Source: Pantoea sp. RIT-PI-b
GTDB lineage: Bacteria > Pseudomonadota > Gammaproteobacteria > Enterobacterales > Enterobacteriaceae
Length of the DNA stretch: 64,000 nucleotides
NCBI RefSeq assembly: GCF_001187905.1
Contig: NZ_LGIS01000012.1
Coordinates: 496,001-560,000, forward strand
Direction of reading: 5' to 3'
In this document: positions 19,336-29,110 of the stretch, one piece after another
Layout: each line of letters begins with the position of its first letter
How positions within the stretch are numbered: position 1 is the stretch's first letter
Program-made: the position numbers and the translations under genes
The notes under the pieces: model-generated
What the model saw: only the letters and a program-made list of their open reading frames with translations
Told to the model about the DNA's origin: nothing
Databases searched by the model: none

Positions 19336-20241
19336 TTGAAGAACTGGCGACGTGCCGCGGCATTAAAGACCATGCCGACCATCACGGAAAACCGGGTACG
19401 CACGCCGTGGCGCGAATTCTGGCGGCGTTTTCGCCGTCAGCATGTGGCGCTGCTGGCCGGACTGTTTGTGCTGCTGCTGATTGTGGTGGCGTTTATCGCG
19501 CCGATGATGGCGCCGTTTGATGCGGAAAACTTTTTCGATTACGACCGGCTGAATGAAGGGCCGTCATTAATGCACTGGTTTGGCGTCGATTCGCTGGGAC
19601 GCGATATCTTCAGCCGTGTGCTGGTGGGGACGCGCATCTCGCTGATTGCCGGTTTCTTCTCGGTGGCGATTGGCGCGCTAATTGGCACGGTGTTAGGTTT
19701 GCTGGCCGGTTACTACGAAGGCTGGTGGGATCGCATCACCATGCGTATCTGCGATGTGCTGTTCGCCTTTCCCGGCATTCTACTGGCGATAGCGGTGGTG
19801 GCGATCATGGGCAGCGGCATGAGCAATGTGATTGTCGCGGTGGCGATTTTCAGTATTCCTGCTTTTGCCCGTTTGGTGCGCGGCAACACGCTGGTACTGA
19901 AGCACCAAACCTATATTGAATCGGCGCGCAGCATTGGGGCGTCGGACTGGACCATTATCATGCGACACATTCTACCCGGCACGGTGTCGTCGATTGTGGT
20001 CTATTTCACCATGCGCATCGGCACATCAATTATCACTGCGGCGAGCTTGTCGTTTCTGGGGTTGGGCGCGCAGCCGCCAACGCCAGAGTGGGGCGCGATG
20101 TTGAATGAGGCGCGCGCCGATATGGTCATTGCGCCGCACGTGGCGATTTTCCCCAGCCTGGCGATTTTCCTTACCGTGCTGGCGTTTAATCTGCTGGGTG
20201 ATGGCTTGCGCGATGCGCTTGATCCGAAATTGAAGACCTGA
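19336..20241 (+). CDS. gsiD: GsiD, glutathione ABC importer permease
   Basis: This is the partner permease of GsiC, of the DppC/OppC type. I place the start at TTG 19336, seven bases after an AAGGAG site. It gives [15 protein letters not shown], which aligns with the E. coli start MRLFNWRRQAVLNAMP and a length of 301 residues (E. coli 303). Upstream in-frame ATGs lie inside gsiC and would add unrelated residues. The EAA loop is [20 protein letters not shown] and the protein ends [20 protein letters not shown]. It is the last gene of the operon. Confidence 0.94.
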   Translation: MKNWRRAAALKTMPTITENRVRTPWREFWRRFRRQHVALLAGLFVLLLIVVAFIAPMMAPFDAENFFDYDRLNEGPSLMHWFGVDSLGRDIFSRVLVGTRISLIAGFFSVAIGALIGTVLGLLAGYYEGWWDRITMRICDVLFAFPGILLAIAVVAIMGSGMSNVIVAVAIFSIPAFARLVRGNTLVLKHQTYIESARSIGASDWTIIMRHILPGTVSSIVVYFTMRIGTSIITAASLSFLGLGAQPPTPEWGAMLNEARADMVIAPHVAIFPSLAIFLTVLAFNLLGDGLRDALDPKLKT

Positions 20242-20251
20242 TGGAAAACCC

Positions 20252-20305
20252 GGTGCGCATAAATGCGCACCCTACAAAATCGTAGGGTCGCCATTCATGG
20301 CGACC
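20252..20305. repeat. REPIN-like pair of GTAG-headed palindromes after gsiD
   Basis: Two perfect palindromes stand in inverted orientation. The first has arms GGTGCGCAT / ATGCGCACC (20252-20271) and is followed by CTAC. Six bases later GTAG heads the second, GGTCGCCAT / ATGGCGACC (20286-20305). Read outward, each palindrome is preceded by GTAG, the head tetranucleotide of REP sequences mobilised by RAYT (TnpA-REP) proteins. It lies between the convergent gsiD and the chemoreceptor gene and may also act in termination or mRNA stability. Degenerate relatives are at 11515, 29050, 24061 and 47421. Confidence 0.75.
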
Positions 20306-20376
20306 GTTTCAATCACCGCACGCCTTCGGCCGCTCATTGATGGCGACTGGTGCGAACGGCACACCGATTTATAGCC

Positions 20377-22038
20377 TCAGAACGTTTCCCAGTGGTCATT
20401 ACTGTGCGCGGCAACAGGCTGTGCGCGGGTGGACGCTATCGCCGGCTTCACCATTTTCGCCACCGGCACGATCGCCTGGCGGGTGCCGGTTTTAAAACGC
20501 GCCACCGCTGAAGAGAGGCTGCTTGCCTGCTGTTCCAGCGATGCTGAAGCGTTAGCGGATTCCTGCACAAGCGTGGCGTTCTGCTGCGTCACGCGATCCA
20601 TCTCGTTCACCGCCTGACCAATTTGATCGATGCCGCGGCTCTGCTCATCTGAGGCCGAAGCGATCTCGCCCATGATATCGGTGACGCGGGTCACCGCGCT
20701 GACGATCTCCTGCATGGTGTCGCCAGCGCTGCTTACCTGCTGCGAGCCGACGTTCACGCGTTGCACTGAATTCTCAATCAGCAGTTTGATCTCTTTAGCG
20801 GCCTGGGCGCTACGCTGTGCCAGGTTGCGTACTTCACCTGCCACCACGGCAAAGCCGCGGCCCTGTTCACCAGCGCGCGCGGCTTCGACCGCCGCGTTGA
20901 GCGCAAGGATGTTGGTCTGGAACGCAATGCCATCAATTACGCTGGTGATGTCGGCGATTTTTTTCGAACTGTCGGCGATGTCGCGCATGGTTTTCACCAC
21001 GCCATCCACCACGTTGCCACCTTTATCCGCGGTTTCGGAGGCGGTTTTCGCCAGCTGCGTGGCCTGACGCGCGTTATCGGCATTCTGTTTCACCGTCGCG
21101 GTTAACTCTTCCATGCTTGCCGCCGTCTCTTCCAGCGAAGCCGCTTGTTGCTCGGTACGCGAGGAGAGATCGTTATTGCCGGTGGCAATTTCGCTGGCGC
21201 TGCCGAATATGGCATCCGCACTATCACGCACATTGTTGATGGTGCTGAGCAGCGACTGCTGCATATGATTGAGGCTGGCGGCAATCAAGGCCATTTCGCT
21301 ACGGCCCTCGACCTGCAGGCTGGCGGAGAGATCGCCGTCGGCGAAGCGCTCCATCTGCTGCTGCACCTGTTTCATCGGGGCGAGCAGAATACGGCGTACC
21401 AGCATCCACACGGCAACCAGCATCAGCACGACAACTACCGCCATCACGGCTACCATTACCAGCATCTGCTGATAGGTGCTGTCGTTCTGCGCACTGCGTT
21501 CCGCCAGCAGCTGGACGTTCTGCTCGCGCCACTGTTTGTAAGCCGCTTCAAGATCGTCCTGCGCCTGTTGTGCATCCAGGTTGCCATACGCAGCGTAATC
21601 ATTGGCTTTGAGGAATGCCGCCGACTGCTGCAGCAATTCGGTGAAGGCGATGAATTTCGCATCAACCACGCTGGCTGAGTCAGCGCTTTGTCCCGGCAGA
21701 CGCGGCATGCTTTGGTAGAGATCGTAATGCTGCTTTGCTTCATCAAGGGACGCGTTAGCGCTAATCAGCAGTTTATTGATGGCTGCAAGTGACGCGTCAT
21801 CGGTCTGCTTTTTCAGAATGCGAATCGCGACGCGGTTAATGATAACGCGGGTTTTCACCAGCGTTTGCCAGCCGTCGGCTAGTTCACGCTGCTGATGCGA
21901 TAGCTGATTGCTGGTGGTGAAATTATGCTGACCGGTAATCAGTGATGACAAGAACAGCGATCCTGAAATCGCCTGCATCACGGTGAATACCACCAAAATC
22001 ATCATGATGGCGGTCACAATTCTCATTCGTTTAAACAT
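20377..22038 (-). CDS. Methyl-accepting chemotaxis protein (Tar/Tsr type)
   Basis: This inner-membrane chemoreceptor signals to CheA/CheW. The 553-residue protein has membrane segment 1 at about 7-30, a periplasmic four-helix ligand domain (about 35-190) and membrane segment 2 at about 190-212. A HAMP domain and the cytoplasmic hairpin follow. The conserved tip reads [21 protein letters not shown], and the methylation helices are Gln/Glu-rich ([22 protein letters not shown]). It ends DHWETF, close to the NWETF tether for CheR and CheB, so it is a high-abundance-type receptor. A sigma-28-like promoter lies 36 bases upstream. The ligand cannot be predicted. E. coli has yliE and yliF near this place instead. 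Confidence 0.93.
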   Translation of the reverse strand: MFKRMRIVTAIMMILVVFTVMQAISGSLFLSSLITGQHNFTTSNQLSHQQRELADGWQTLVKTRVIINRVAIRILKKQTDDASLAAINKLLISANASLDEAKQHYDLYQSMPRLPGQSADSASVVDAKFIAFTELLQQSAAFLKANDYAAYGNLDAQQAQDDLEAAYKQWREQNVQLLAERSAQNDSTYQQMLVMVAVMAVVVVLMLVAVWMLVRRILLAPMKQVQQQMERFADGDLSASLQVEGRSEMALIAASLNHMQQSLLSTINNVRDSADAIFGSASEIATGNNDLSSRTEQQAASLEETAASMEELTATVKQNADNARQATQLAKTASETADKGGNVVDGVVKTMRDIADSSKKIADITSVIDGIAFQTNILALNAAVEAARAGEQGRGFAVVAGEVRNLAQRSAQAAKEIKLLIENSVQRVNVGSQQVSSAGDTMQEIVSAVTRVTDIMGEIASASDEQSRGIDQIGQAVNEMDRVTQQNATLVQESANASASLEQQASSLSSAVARFKTGTRQAIVPVAKMVKPAIASTRAQPVAAHSNDHWETF

Positions 22039-22073
22039 AGGGGCATCTCTGAGGAAGTAGGCTTATATCTACG

Positions 22074-22100
22074 TTATCGGTGCAAAAACACATCGCTTAA
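22074..22100 (-). promoter_or_regulatory. Sigma-28 (FliA)-like promoter of the chemoreceptor gene
   Basis: On the reverse strand TTAAGCGA, an 11-base spacer and ACCGATAA match the flagellar consensus TAAAGTTT-(11)-GCCGATAA: seven of eight in the -10, and the TAAG core with weaker flanks in the -35. Position 36 bases before the start codon suits a class-3 chemotaxis gene. Confidence 0.65.
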
Positions 22101-22153
22101 GTGCCAGCAGGAAATAATTACGTCACGGGATGATGAGAGGGTGATAAAACCAG

Positions 22154-22603
22154 ATGAAAGCGTTTAATTATGAGCAGGATTTCAAGCACATTGATTTTCG
22201 TCGGCAGCCAGAGTTATATCAGGTTGGACGTGGCGAACAGGGCGTGCTGATGGTCGAACCTTACAAAAGTGAGATTTTGCCACACTGGCGCTTTCGCACC
22301 GTAGAGCTGGCGCAGCAATCTTCGCAGCAGATTATGCAGCTGTTTGAGGAGTATCGCGCGCAGGATGATTTTGTTGGTATGGATATGGCGCGGAAATACA
22401 TTCAGATGGGCTATACGCGCGCGCGGCGCTACAGCAATCATCAGGGTGGGCGTAAATATGACGCGGCGGGCAACGAACTGCCGCGTACCACAGAAAAAGA
22501 GAAGGCCGCTGCGGCGGCCGTTTTCAAAGCGTGCTGGGATAAACTGCGCGCCGATACTGACTATCTGGCGCGCAAACGGGCGCACCAGCAGAAGTATGGT
22601 TAA
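22154..22603 (+). CDS. DUF4385 family protein
   Basis: A 149-residue soluble protein whose sequence ([58 protein letters not shown]) fits the uncharacterised DUF4385 family as I remember it. It is rich in Arg, Lys and aromatic residues, has no signal peptide or membrane segment and no catalytic motif I recognise. Its 3' end overlaps the 3' end of rimO by four bases on the opposite strand. No function is assigned. Confidence 0.75.
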   Translation: MKAFNYEQDFKHIDFRRQPELYQVGRGEQGVLMVEPYKSEILPHWRFRTVELAQQSSQQIMQLFEEYRAQDDFVGMDMARKYIQMGYTRARRYSNHQGGRKYDAAGNELPRTTEKEKAAAAAVFKACWDKLRADTDYLARKRAHQQKYG

Positions 22604-23925
22604 ACGCGCGTGCCCCACAGATCGTATTCGTCGGCGTGCTCGACTTTGACGCGAACCACGTCGCCGACTTTTAACTGACGATCGCCATTCAGATAGACCG
22701 CGCCGTCGATTTCCGGGGCATCAGCCATGCTGCGGCCCACCGCGCCTTCCTCGTCCACTTCATCAATCAGCACCAGCACTTCGCGGCCGATTTTCTCCTG
22801 CAGACGTTCGCTGGAGATCTTCTGCTGCAGCTGCATGAAGCGATCGAAACGATCCTGCTTCACATCGTCCGGCACCTGATCCGGCAGCTGGTTAGCGGTT
22901 GCGCCTTCCACCGGGCTGTACTGGAAGCAGCCAACGCGATCGAGGCGCGCTTCCTGCAGGAAGTCGAGCAGCATCTGGAAATCTTCTTCGGTTTCACCCG
23001 GGAAGCCAACAATAAAGGTTGAGCGCAGCGTCAGCTCCGGGCAGATTTCACGCCAGCGCTTAATGCGCTCCAGCGTACGCTCCACCGCGCCAGGACGCTT
23101 CATCAGCTTAAGGATGCGCGGGCTGGCGTGCTGCAGTGGAATATCGAGGTACGGCAGAATCTTACCTTCCGCCATCAGCGGGATGACATCATCCACGTGC
23201 GGATACGGATAAACATAGTGCAGGCGCACCCAGACGCCGAGTTTAGCCAGCTGCTCGCACAGGCTAACCATGCTGGTTTTCACCGGCGATCCGTTCCAGA
23301 AACCGGTGCGGTGTTTTACATCCACGCCATAGGCGGAAGTGTCCTGCGAGATCACCAGCAGCTCTTTGACGCCGGCTTCGACCAGACGTTTGGCTTCGTC
23401 GAGCACCGAACCAATTGGGCGGCTATCAAGATCGCCACGCATCGAAGGAATGATGCAGAAGGTACAGCGATGGTTGCAGCCTTCGGAAATTTTCAGGTAG
23501 GCGTAATGGCGCGGCGTCAGTTTGACACCCTGCTCTGGCACCAGGCTGAGGAACGGGTTGTGTTCCGGCTTTGGCACGTAGGTGTGCACGTGTGACAACA
23601 CCTGCTCGTAGCTGTGCGGGCCAGTGATCTCCAGTACCTTCGGATGCACTTCGCGGATCTGATCCACTTTGGCACCGAGGCAGCCGGTGACGATCACTTT
23701 GCCGTTCTCGTTCAGCGCTTCACCAATCGCTTCCAGGGATTCCTGTACGGCGCTATCAATAAATCCACAGGTGTTAACGATGACGATCTCCGCATCATCG
23801 TAGCGTGGCACCACGTCATAGCCTTCAGTACGCAGCTCCGTCAGGATGCGTTCAGAGTCGACGAGGTTTTTCGGACAGCCGAGGGAGACGAACCCCACGC
23901 GTGGTGGATTTTTGACATGGCTCAT
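22600..23925 (-). CDS. rimO: RimO, ribosomal protein S12 methylthiotransferase
   Basis: RimO is a radical-SAM enzyme that adds a methylthio group to the conserved Asp of ribosomal protein S12. The 441-residue protein has the N-terminal UPF0004 domain with three cluster Cys ([31 protein letters not shown]). The radical-SAM motif CNHRCTFC is at about residue 150, and a C-terminal TRAM domain ends [12 protein letters not shown]. Length equals E. coli RimO. It is transcribed alone, convergent with the DUF4385 gene. Confidence 0.97.
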   Translation of the reverse strand: MSHVKNPPRVGFVSLGCPKNLVDSERILTELRTEGYDVVPRYDDAEIVIVNTCGFIDSAVQESLEAIGEALNENGKVIVTGCLGAKVDQIREVHPKVLEITGPHSYEQVLSHVHTYVPKPEHNPFLSLVPEQGVKLTPRHYAYLKISEGCNHRCTFCIIPSMRGDLDSRPIGSVLDEAKRLVEAGVKELLVISQDTSAYGVDVKHRTGFWNGSPVKTSMVSLCEQLAKLGVWVRLHYVYPYPHVDDVIPLMAEGKILPYLDIPLQHASPRILKLMKRPGAVERTLERIKRWREICPELTLRSTFIVGFPGETEEDFQMLLDFLQEARLDRVGCFQYSPVEGATANQLPDQVPDDVKQDRFDRFMQLQQKISSERLQEKIGREVLVLIDEVDEEGAVGRSMADAPEIDGAVYLNGDRQLKVGDVVRVKVEHADEYDLWGTRV

Positions 23926-24254
23926 AAGGATAAAAATTCATCATAATTAGTGTGGATAGGGGGGCGATTGTACAGAGGTTGCAGAGGAAAATGTATAGGC
24001 TGTGTAAGAATCTCCTTTTAGGGCCGCCAATCTGTTGTGATTATGCTTAACTCATTTGGCGGTGCGTTTAATTCGTTGTGGCGCACCCTCTACGCGCCCG
24101 GCTGCATAGGGTCATCCGAGTTGTGTAAGCGGGCGTGTTTTGCTTAAATGTTGGGTCGGTGAAGGTAAGTTATTATCTGCACTGAAAATTTCAAATCGCA
24201 CTGATGGTGAATCCTCACTGCCAGGGCAGAAGTGGATAATGTGAGAGCAAACAA
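23926..24254. other. Divergent rimO-carbonic anhydrase intergenic region with a REP-like segment
   Basis: No open frame is supported. At 24061-24093 GGTGCG and CGCACC flank a 15-base centre and are followed by CTCTAC, reminiscent of the GGTGCG...CGCACC-CTAC half of the REPIN-like element after gsiD but with a longer loop. Promoters for both flanking genes should lie here. Confidence 0.35.
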
Positions 24255-24890
24255 ATGCAAGAGATCGTCAAAGGTTTTCTGAATTTTCAACAGAATGTGT
24301 TCCCGGAAAGGAAGGATCTTTTCAAAAGTTTGGCATCCAACCAAAATCCCAAAGCCCTGTTTATCTCCTGCTCAGACAGCCGTCTGGTGCCAGAGCTGGT
24401 GACGCAGTCAGAGCCTGGCCAGCTGTTCGTGATCCGTAACGCCGGTAACATTGTGCCGCCGTTTGGACCCGAGCCAGGTGGTGTGTCAGCGACCATTGAG
24501 TACGCGGTCGTCGCGCTGGGTGTGACCGAAATTATTATTTGCGGCCACTCCAACTGCGGTGCCATGAACGCCATTGCATCGAATGCCGATCTTGAAACCA
24601 TGCCGGCGGTCGATCACTGGTTGCACTATGCCAACGCCGCTAAAGCGGTGGTGGAAGAGCGCAACTACGATAGCGTGGAGAAACGTCTCAATGAGATGGT
24701 GAAAGAGAACGTGATTGCGCAGCTGCACAATATCAAAACACACCCTTCCGTGGCGGTGGCGCTGCGTAAAGGCAAAGTTCGCCTGCACGGGTGGGTTTAT
24801 GATATTGAGAGCGGCGGAATAATCGCTCTGACGAAAGGCGGTGAATCATTCATTTCACTGTCGGAAAATCCGGAAACCTGCTTCGAGTAA
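24255..24890 (+). CDS. Beta-class carbonic anhydrase, CynT type
   Basis: The enzyme interconverts CO2 and bicarbonate with zinc. The 211-residue protein has the beta-class ligands Cys39 and Asp41 in CSDSR, and His98 and Cys101 in CGHSNCG. Its sequence ([55 protein letters not shown]) is far closer to E. coli CynT than to the housekeeping Can. No cyanase (cynS) or cynX lies nearby, so it probably supplies bicarbonate for metabolism rather than cyanate breakdown. That role is inferred. Confidence 0.93.
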   Translation: MQEIVKGFLNFQQNVFPERKDLFKSLASNQNPKALFISCSDSRLVPELVTQSEPGQLFVIRNAGNIVPPFGPEPGGVSATIEYAVVALGVTEIIICGHSNCGAMNAIASNADLETMPAVDHWLHYANAAKAVVEERNYDSVEKRLNEMVKENVIAQLHNIKTHPSVAVALRKGKVRLHGWVYDIESGGIIALTKGGESFISLSENPETCFE

Positions 24891-24899
24891 TTCCGCCTA

Positions 24900-24925
24900 A
24901 CCACCTGCAATGCCGGTGGTTTTTC
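24900..24925 (+). terminator. Terminator of the carbonic anhydrase gene
   Basis: The stem ACCACC / GGTGGT with a 9-base loop is followed by TTTTCC, ten bases after the stop codon. Confidence 0.75.
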
Positions 24926-25008
24926 CTCGCATTTCGCGAAAATTTCCCCCCACGCGCATTACCAGCCTCTACACTTGAGAAGCAATTACCTCTGATAAGG
25001 GCTCTCTC

Positions 25009-25665
25009 ATGCGATTTTCCCTTTCTGTTCCCGTCTTAACGCTGGCGCTGCTGGCGGCGGGCTGTACTTCTCATGTTGCCGACAAACAACAATATTCGGG
25101 CTTTCTTGGCGATTATAGTCAGTTACAACCGGAGAAATCACCGAGCGGCAAACCGACGCTACGCTGGGTATCTCCCGATTATCGCGATGCGGATTATCGC
25201 GGCGTGGTCTATACGCCAGTGGTCTATTATCCGGTGCCACATCCTAATGCACGTGTCAGTCAGCAAACACTGGACGAGGTGCGGAGCTATACCGATAGCC
25301 AGCTGAAACGCGCAATCTCTGAGCGCAAACCGCTAGTAACACAAAAAGGTCCACAAACGTTGGTGGTGAAAACAGCCATTACTGCGGTGTCGGCCGAAAA
25401 CAAAGGCATGCAATTCTATGAAGTTGTACCGGTCGCTGCGGTAGTCGCCAGCACCATGGCGGCCACCGGACATCGCACGCAAGAAAGTGCCTTGTTCCTC
25501 GAAGTGGAAGCGGTTGATGGACAGACCGGTAAGCCGCTGATCAAAGTGGTGCGTAAAGCCTTTGGCAAGCCGTTGCCAAATAGCAGCACGCCAATCACGC
25601 TTAACGATCTCCGTCCGGCGATTGATGAGATGGTGCGCGATGTAGTGGCGTTTTCCACACCGTAA
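25009..25665 (+). CDS. DUF3313 family lipoprotein
   Basis: A 218-residue predicted lipoprotein. The signal peptide ends in the lipobox LLAAGC (Cys19). After it comes a YSGFLGDYSQLQ motif typical of DUF3313 proteins, which start their mature region with a FLxDYS phrase. The rest is a mixed alpha/beta domain with paired Tyr (YTPVVYYPVPHP) and no catalytic signature that I recognise. Residue 20 is Thr, so export to the outer membrane is expected. It is a single gene between two terminators. Function is unknown. Confidence 0.78.
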   Translation: MRFSLSVPVLTLALLAAGCTSHVADKQQYSGFLGDYSQLQPEKSPSGKPTLRWVSPDYRDADYRGVVYTPVVYYPVPHPNARVSQQTLDEVRSYTDSQLKRAISERKPLVTQKGPQTLVVKTAITAVSAENKGMQFYEVVPVAAVVASTMAATGHRTQESALFLEVEAVDGQTGKPLIKVVRKAFGKPLPNSSTPITLNDLRPAIDEMVRDVVAFSTP

Positions 25666-25670
25666 CGTCG

Positions 25671-25691
25671 AGCCCGGCCTTGCGCCGGGCT
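25671..25691 (+). terminator. Terminator of the DUF3313 gene
   Basis: A perfect 8-bp stem AGCCCGGC / GCCGGGCT with a 5-base loop lies six bases after the stop. The T tract is interrupted (TAATGTTTTG). Confidence 0.7.
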
Positions 25692-25769
25692 TAATGTTTT
25701 GTAAATCCGTCCCATCCTTTGTTACGCGCTGACTACCCTTAACGGCAGACCGTGATAAAGGAGAATGCC

Positions 25770-26903
25770 ATGCGATTACTGCCCGCCGCGCTTCTGTTTG
25801 GCGCCTTAAGCTGTTCCTCCCCGCTGCTCGCTGCCGATGTGCAGGTGCAGGTTTTGCAAGACAAGCTCGATCATCCGTGGTCGGTCGCATTTCTGCCCGA
25901 CAATCAAACGCTGTTAATTACTGAACGATCCGGTCAGCTGCGCAGTTGGCAGCCGGGCAAAGGCTTGTCACAGCCGATTGGCGGCGTGCCGAAAGTGTGG
26001 GCCAATCGCCAGGGTGGCTTGCTGGACGTAGTGTTGGCGCCTGATTTCGCCCAAAGCCGTCGCGTGTGGCTGAGTTATACCACCGCCGATGCCAGTGGAC
26101 GCGCTGGCGGCGTGGTGGGTTATGGGCGACTCAGTGACGATAATCGTCAATTGAGCGATTTTAAGGTGGTGCTGGAGCAAATGCCGAAGCTCTCGGGTGG
26201 CGCGAATATCGGCACGCGACTGGCGTTTGATCGTCAGGGTTTTCTCTATATCGCCTTCGGCGATAACTTCGTCAGCAGCAGTGCACAGCAGCTGGATAAA
26301 CTTTCCGGTAAAATCGTGCGCCTGACCCAGGACGGCGCAATTCCCGCGGATAATCCGTTCGTTGACCGTAAAGGGGCTCGTGCTGAAATCTGGTCCTATG
26401 GCATGCGCAATCCGCAAGGTCTGGCGCTCAATCCGTGGACGCAGCAAATGTGGGAAAGCGAACACGGTCCACGCGGCGGCGATGAGGTGAATATCCCGCA
26501 AAAGGGCAAAAACTATGGCTGGCCGCTGGCCACTCACGGCATTGATTACAGCGGTGAAAAGGTGCCGGAAGCCAAGGGCAGCGCCGTGGACGGCACGGAA
26601 CAGCCGCTGCATTACTGGAAAGTCTCTCCTGCCATTAGCGGCATGGCGTTTTACAACAGCGCACGTTTCCCGCAGTGGAAAAACTCGCTGTTTATCGGCG
26701 CGCTGAAGGAGAAGAACCTCATTCGTTTACAGGTTAACGGCGAAAAAGTGGTGGAAGAGCAGCGGTTACTGGACGATCGTGGCGAGCGCATTCGCGATGT
26801 GCGCCAGGGACCGGATGGTTATCTGTATGTATTGACCGATGAGGCCAATGGCAAGCTGCTGAAAGTGGGGCTGGCAGCTGACGCCAGCACCCCGCGCGGT
26901 TAA
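25770..26903 (+). CDS. yliI: YliI, soluble aldose sugar dehydrogenase (PQQ-dependent type)
   Basis: This periplasmic beta-propeller enzyme oxidises aldose sugars with pyrroloquinoline quinone; the E. coli homologue is Asd/YliI. The product has 377 residues with a signal peptide of about 22 residues ending in PLLA before ADVQVQVL. Family blocks are LDHPWSVAFLPD near the start, LSYTTADASGRAGG, WSYGMRNPQGLALNP, and WESEHGPRGGDEVNIPQKGKN (given here only as the EHGPRGGDE core). AAGGAG precedes the ATG at 25770; an in-frame GTG six codons earlier sits before that site and is rejected. It is convergent with the HAD gene, with one base between the stops. Confidence 0.93.
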   Translation: MRLLPAALLFGALSCSSPLLAADVQVQVLQDKLDHPWSVAFLPDNQTLLITERSGQLRSWQPGKGLSQPIGGVPKVWANRQGGLLDVVLAPDFAQSRRVWLSYTTADASGRAGGVVGYGRLSDDNRQLSDFKVVLEQMPKLSGGANIGTRLAFDRQGFLYIAFGDNFVSSSAQQLDKLSGKIVRLTQDGAIPADNPFVDRKGARAEIWSYGMRNPQGLALNPWTQQMWESEHGPRGGDEVNIPQKGKNYGWPLATHGIDYSGEKVPEAKGSAVDGTEQPLHYWKVSPAISGMAFYNSARFPQWKNSLFIGALKEKNLIRLQVNGEKVVEEQRLLDDRGERIRDVRQGPDGYLYVLTDEANGKLLKVGLAADASTPRG

Positions 26904-26904
26904 C

Positions 26905-27561
26905 TCAACGTACCCAGTTACACACTTCCCAACCGCGCTGCTGCGCCTCTTGTAGCAGCAGCGGGTTGGGGTTCACTACCCAGGCATGATCGGCATGCGT
27001 CAGCAGCGGCAAATCGTTCATGGAATCACTGTAAGCCCAGGTGCGTTCAAAGCGCTGCTCCTGCTGTAAGGCTTTCCAGTCACTGAGGCGCGTCACTTTG
27101 CCTTCGCGATAGGTCATGGTGCCGTAGGTTTGGCCGCTGTAGCGTTCATCCACCACTTCCACGCCAATCGCCAACGCACCGTGTACGCCAAGACGTTCGG
27201 CAATCGGCACGGCTAAATGGTCGCCGCTGGCGGTAATGATCATCACCGTATCGCCGCGTTGCTGATGCCACTCGATGCGCGCGCGCGCAGCAGGAAAGAC
27301 GCGCGGCATGATGTCGCGATGGATAAAGCGGCGTACCCAGCCTTCGACGGTCATGGTTGCCATGCCAGCTAACGGTGCCAGCGTGGTGTTCATATACTCT
27401 TCAATTGATAACGTACCGGTGTGATACTGATCCATCAGGATTTTCTCCTGCTGAATGATCTCTTCGGGGGCAAATCCCTGTGAAACCAGCCAGCGTAGCC
27501 ACAGGCTGGTGCTGTCTTCACAAATCAGGGTTTCATCCAGATCGAAAATGGCTAAGTCCAT
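26905..27561 (-). CDS. HAD-superfamily phosphatase (subfamily IB, SerB/CicA-like)
   Basis: A 218-residue cytosolic hydrolase with all HAD motifs: nucleophile motif I FDLDETLI (Asp7, Asp9), motif II ITASGDHLA, a Lys in REGKVTRLSDWK and motif IV YSDSMNDLPLL. An all-helical cap lies between motifs I and II. The IB subfamily includes phosphoserine phosphatase and CicA-type phosphatases. The substrate is not known. GAGGAG precedes the ATG with seven bases of spacing. Confidence 0.85.
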   Translation of the reverse strand: MDLAIFDLDETLICEDSTSLWLRWLVSQGFAPEEIIQQEKILMDQYHTGTLSIEEYMNTTLAPLAGMATMTVEGWVRRFIHRDIMPRVFPAARARIEWHQQRGDTVMIITASGDHLAVPIAERLGVHGALAIGVEVVDERYSGQTYGTMTYREGKVTRLSDWKALQQEQRFERTWAYSDSMNDLPLLTHADHAWVVNPNPLLLQEAQQRGWEVCNWVR

Positions 27562-27837
27562 CGCGGCTCTCCTCAGGCTGACTGAGATTCAGGTTAGCGG
27601 AAATTTGTGACTGGCTTAACCGTTCTGCGAAAAATCGGAATTACACGCAATTTTTCTTTGCGGTCAGCCGCGCAAAAGTGGCAGCGCAGGGCGGTTGGTG
27701 CCAGGGTTACTCTAATAAACTCTATAAAACTTTACGATTGAACGGTTTTTTTCGCTGGCATGAACCGTTAGCGTTGGGCGAGACACGTCTTGCCTGCAAG
27801 AAAACCAAGATTTAACAAGGACAATCTGGTCACGCTC

Positions 27838-29043
27838 ATGAGAAAAAACACCTTCGCTTCTGTCTGGCGGCCGCTGGCTGCTTCTTCACTATTACTGCTT
27901 TTTATTCCCGTCACCACGCAGGCTGAGCAGGCACCTGCAGCACCGCAAATTGATGCCAAAGCCTGGATCTTAATGGATTACAACAGCGGAAAAGTGCTGG
28001 CGGAATCCAATGCCGATCAGCGTCTCGATCCGGCAAGCCTGACCAAAATGATGACCAGCTATGTGGTCGGCCAGGCGTTGAAATCGGGCAAAATTACCAA
28101 TGACGATATGGTGACCATCGGTCAGGATGCCTGGGCTACCGGCAATCCAAAACTGCGCGGTTCATCGCTAATGTTCCTTAAACCCGGCGACCGCATTCCG
28201 GTATCAGAACTGAATAAAGGCGTGGTGATTCAGTCCGGCAACGATGCGTGCATTGCGCTGGCCGATTATGTGGCGGGCAGTCAGGATTCGTTTATCGGCT
28301 TGATGAATAACTACGTCAAAGCCTTTGGTCTGCAAAATACTCACTTTATGACGGTGCACGGTCTGGATGCCGAAGGGCAGTACAGCACCGCGCGCGACAT
28401 GGCGATTATCGGTCAACGTCTGATTAGCGATGTGCCGGAAGAGTACGCGCTTAACAGTGAAAAAGAGTTCACCTTCAACAAGATCAAGCAGATGAACCGC
28501 AACCGCCTACTTTGGAGCAGCAATCTGAAGGTGGATGGCATTAAAACAGGCCATACCTCTGGCGCGGGTAACAATCTGGTGGCATCGGCCACCGAAGGCG
28601 ATATGCGTCTGATTTCGGTAGTGCTCGGTGCGGCGACCGATGCAACGCGCTTCCGCGAGAGCGAGAAGTTGCTGACGTGGGGTTTCCGCTTCTATGAAAC
28701 GGTCACGCCGATTAAAGCTGACAAGCCGTTTGCCCAGCAGCGCGTGTGGTTTGGCGATCGCAGCCAGGTCAATCTTGGCGTGGCCAAAGACGCGGCGATT
28801 ACCGTGCCGAAAGGGCAGATGAAAAATCTCAAGGCCAGCTTTACCCTGAACTCACCGCAGCTGGAAGCGCCGCTGGAGAAAAATCAGGTGGTCGGCACCA
28901 TCGACTTCCAGCTGGATGGCAAAACCATTGAACAACGTCCGCTGGTGGCGATGGAAGCCGTGCCGGAAGGCGGCTTTGTTGGCCGGATCTGGGATTTCGT
29001 GATGATGAAATTCCACGGCTGGTTCGGGAAGTGGTTTAGTTAA
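27838..29043 (+). CDS. dacC: DacC, penicillin-binding protein 6 (D-Ala-D-Ala carboxypeptidase)
   Basis: DacC trims the terminal D-Ala from peptidoglycan stem peptides at the periplasmic face of the inner membrane. The 401-residue precursor (E. coli 400) has a signal peptide of about 29 residues ending in TQA. The S11 motifs are Ser67-Leu-Thr-Lys70, SGN in IQSGNDAC and KTG in [12 protein letters not shown]. The PBP5-type C-terminal domain ends in the amphipathic membrane anchor [15 protein letters not shown]. The start ATG is unusually far (about 16 bases) from the nearest AAGGA. A REP-like element follows the stop. Confidence 0.96.
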   Translation: MRKNTFASVWRPLAASSLLLLFIPVTTQAEQAPAAPQIDAKAWILMDYNSGKVLAESNADQRLDPASLTKMMTSYVVGQALKSGKITNDDMVTIGQDAWATGNPKLRGSSLMFLKPGDRIPVSELNKGVVIQSGNDACIALADYVAGSQDSFIGLMNNYVKAFGLQNTHFMTVHGLDAEGQYSTARDMAIIGQRLISDVPEEYALNSEKEFTFNKIKQMNRNRLLWSSNLKVDGIKTGHTSGAGNNLVASATEGDMRLISVVLGAATDATRFRESEKLLTWGFRFYETVTPIKADKPFAQQRVWFGDRSQVNLGVAKDAAITVPKGQMKNLKASFTLNSPQLEAPLEKNQVVGTIDFQLDGKTIEQRPLVAMEAVPEGGFVGRIWDFVMMKFHGWFGKWFS

Positions 29044-29049
29044 TTAGAC

Positions 29050-29103
29050 GGTGCGCAGCCCTGCGCACCTGATGAATTTGTTGGGTCGCCACTCATGGCG
29101 ACC
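29050..29103. repeat. Two-hairpin REP-like element after dacC
   Basis: Palindrome one has arms GGTGCGCAG / CTGCGCACC (29050-29069). Palindrome two is GGTCGCCA / TGGCGACC (29084-29103). Layout and arm sequences match the element after gsiD, but the GTAG heads have decayed to TGAT and GTTG. It lies between convergent dacC and ybjG and probably helps end both transcripts. Confidence 0.72.
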
Positions 29104-29110
29104 TCATCGC

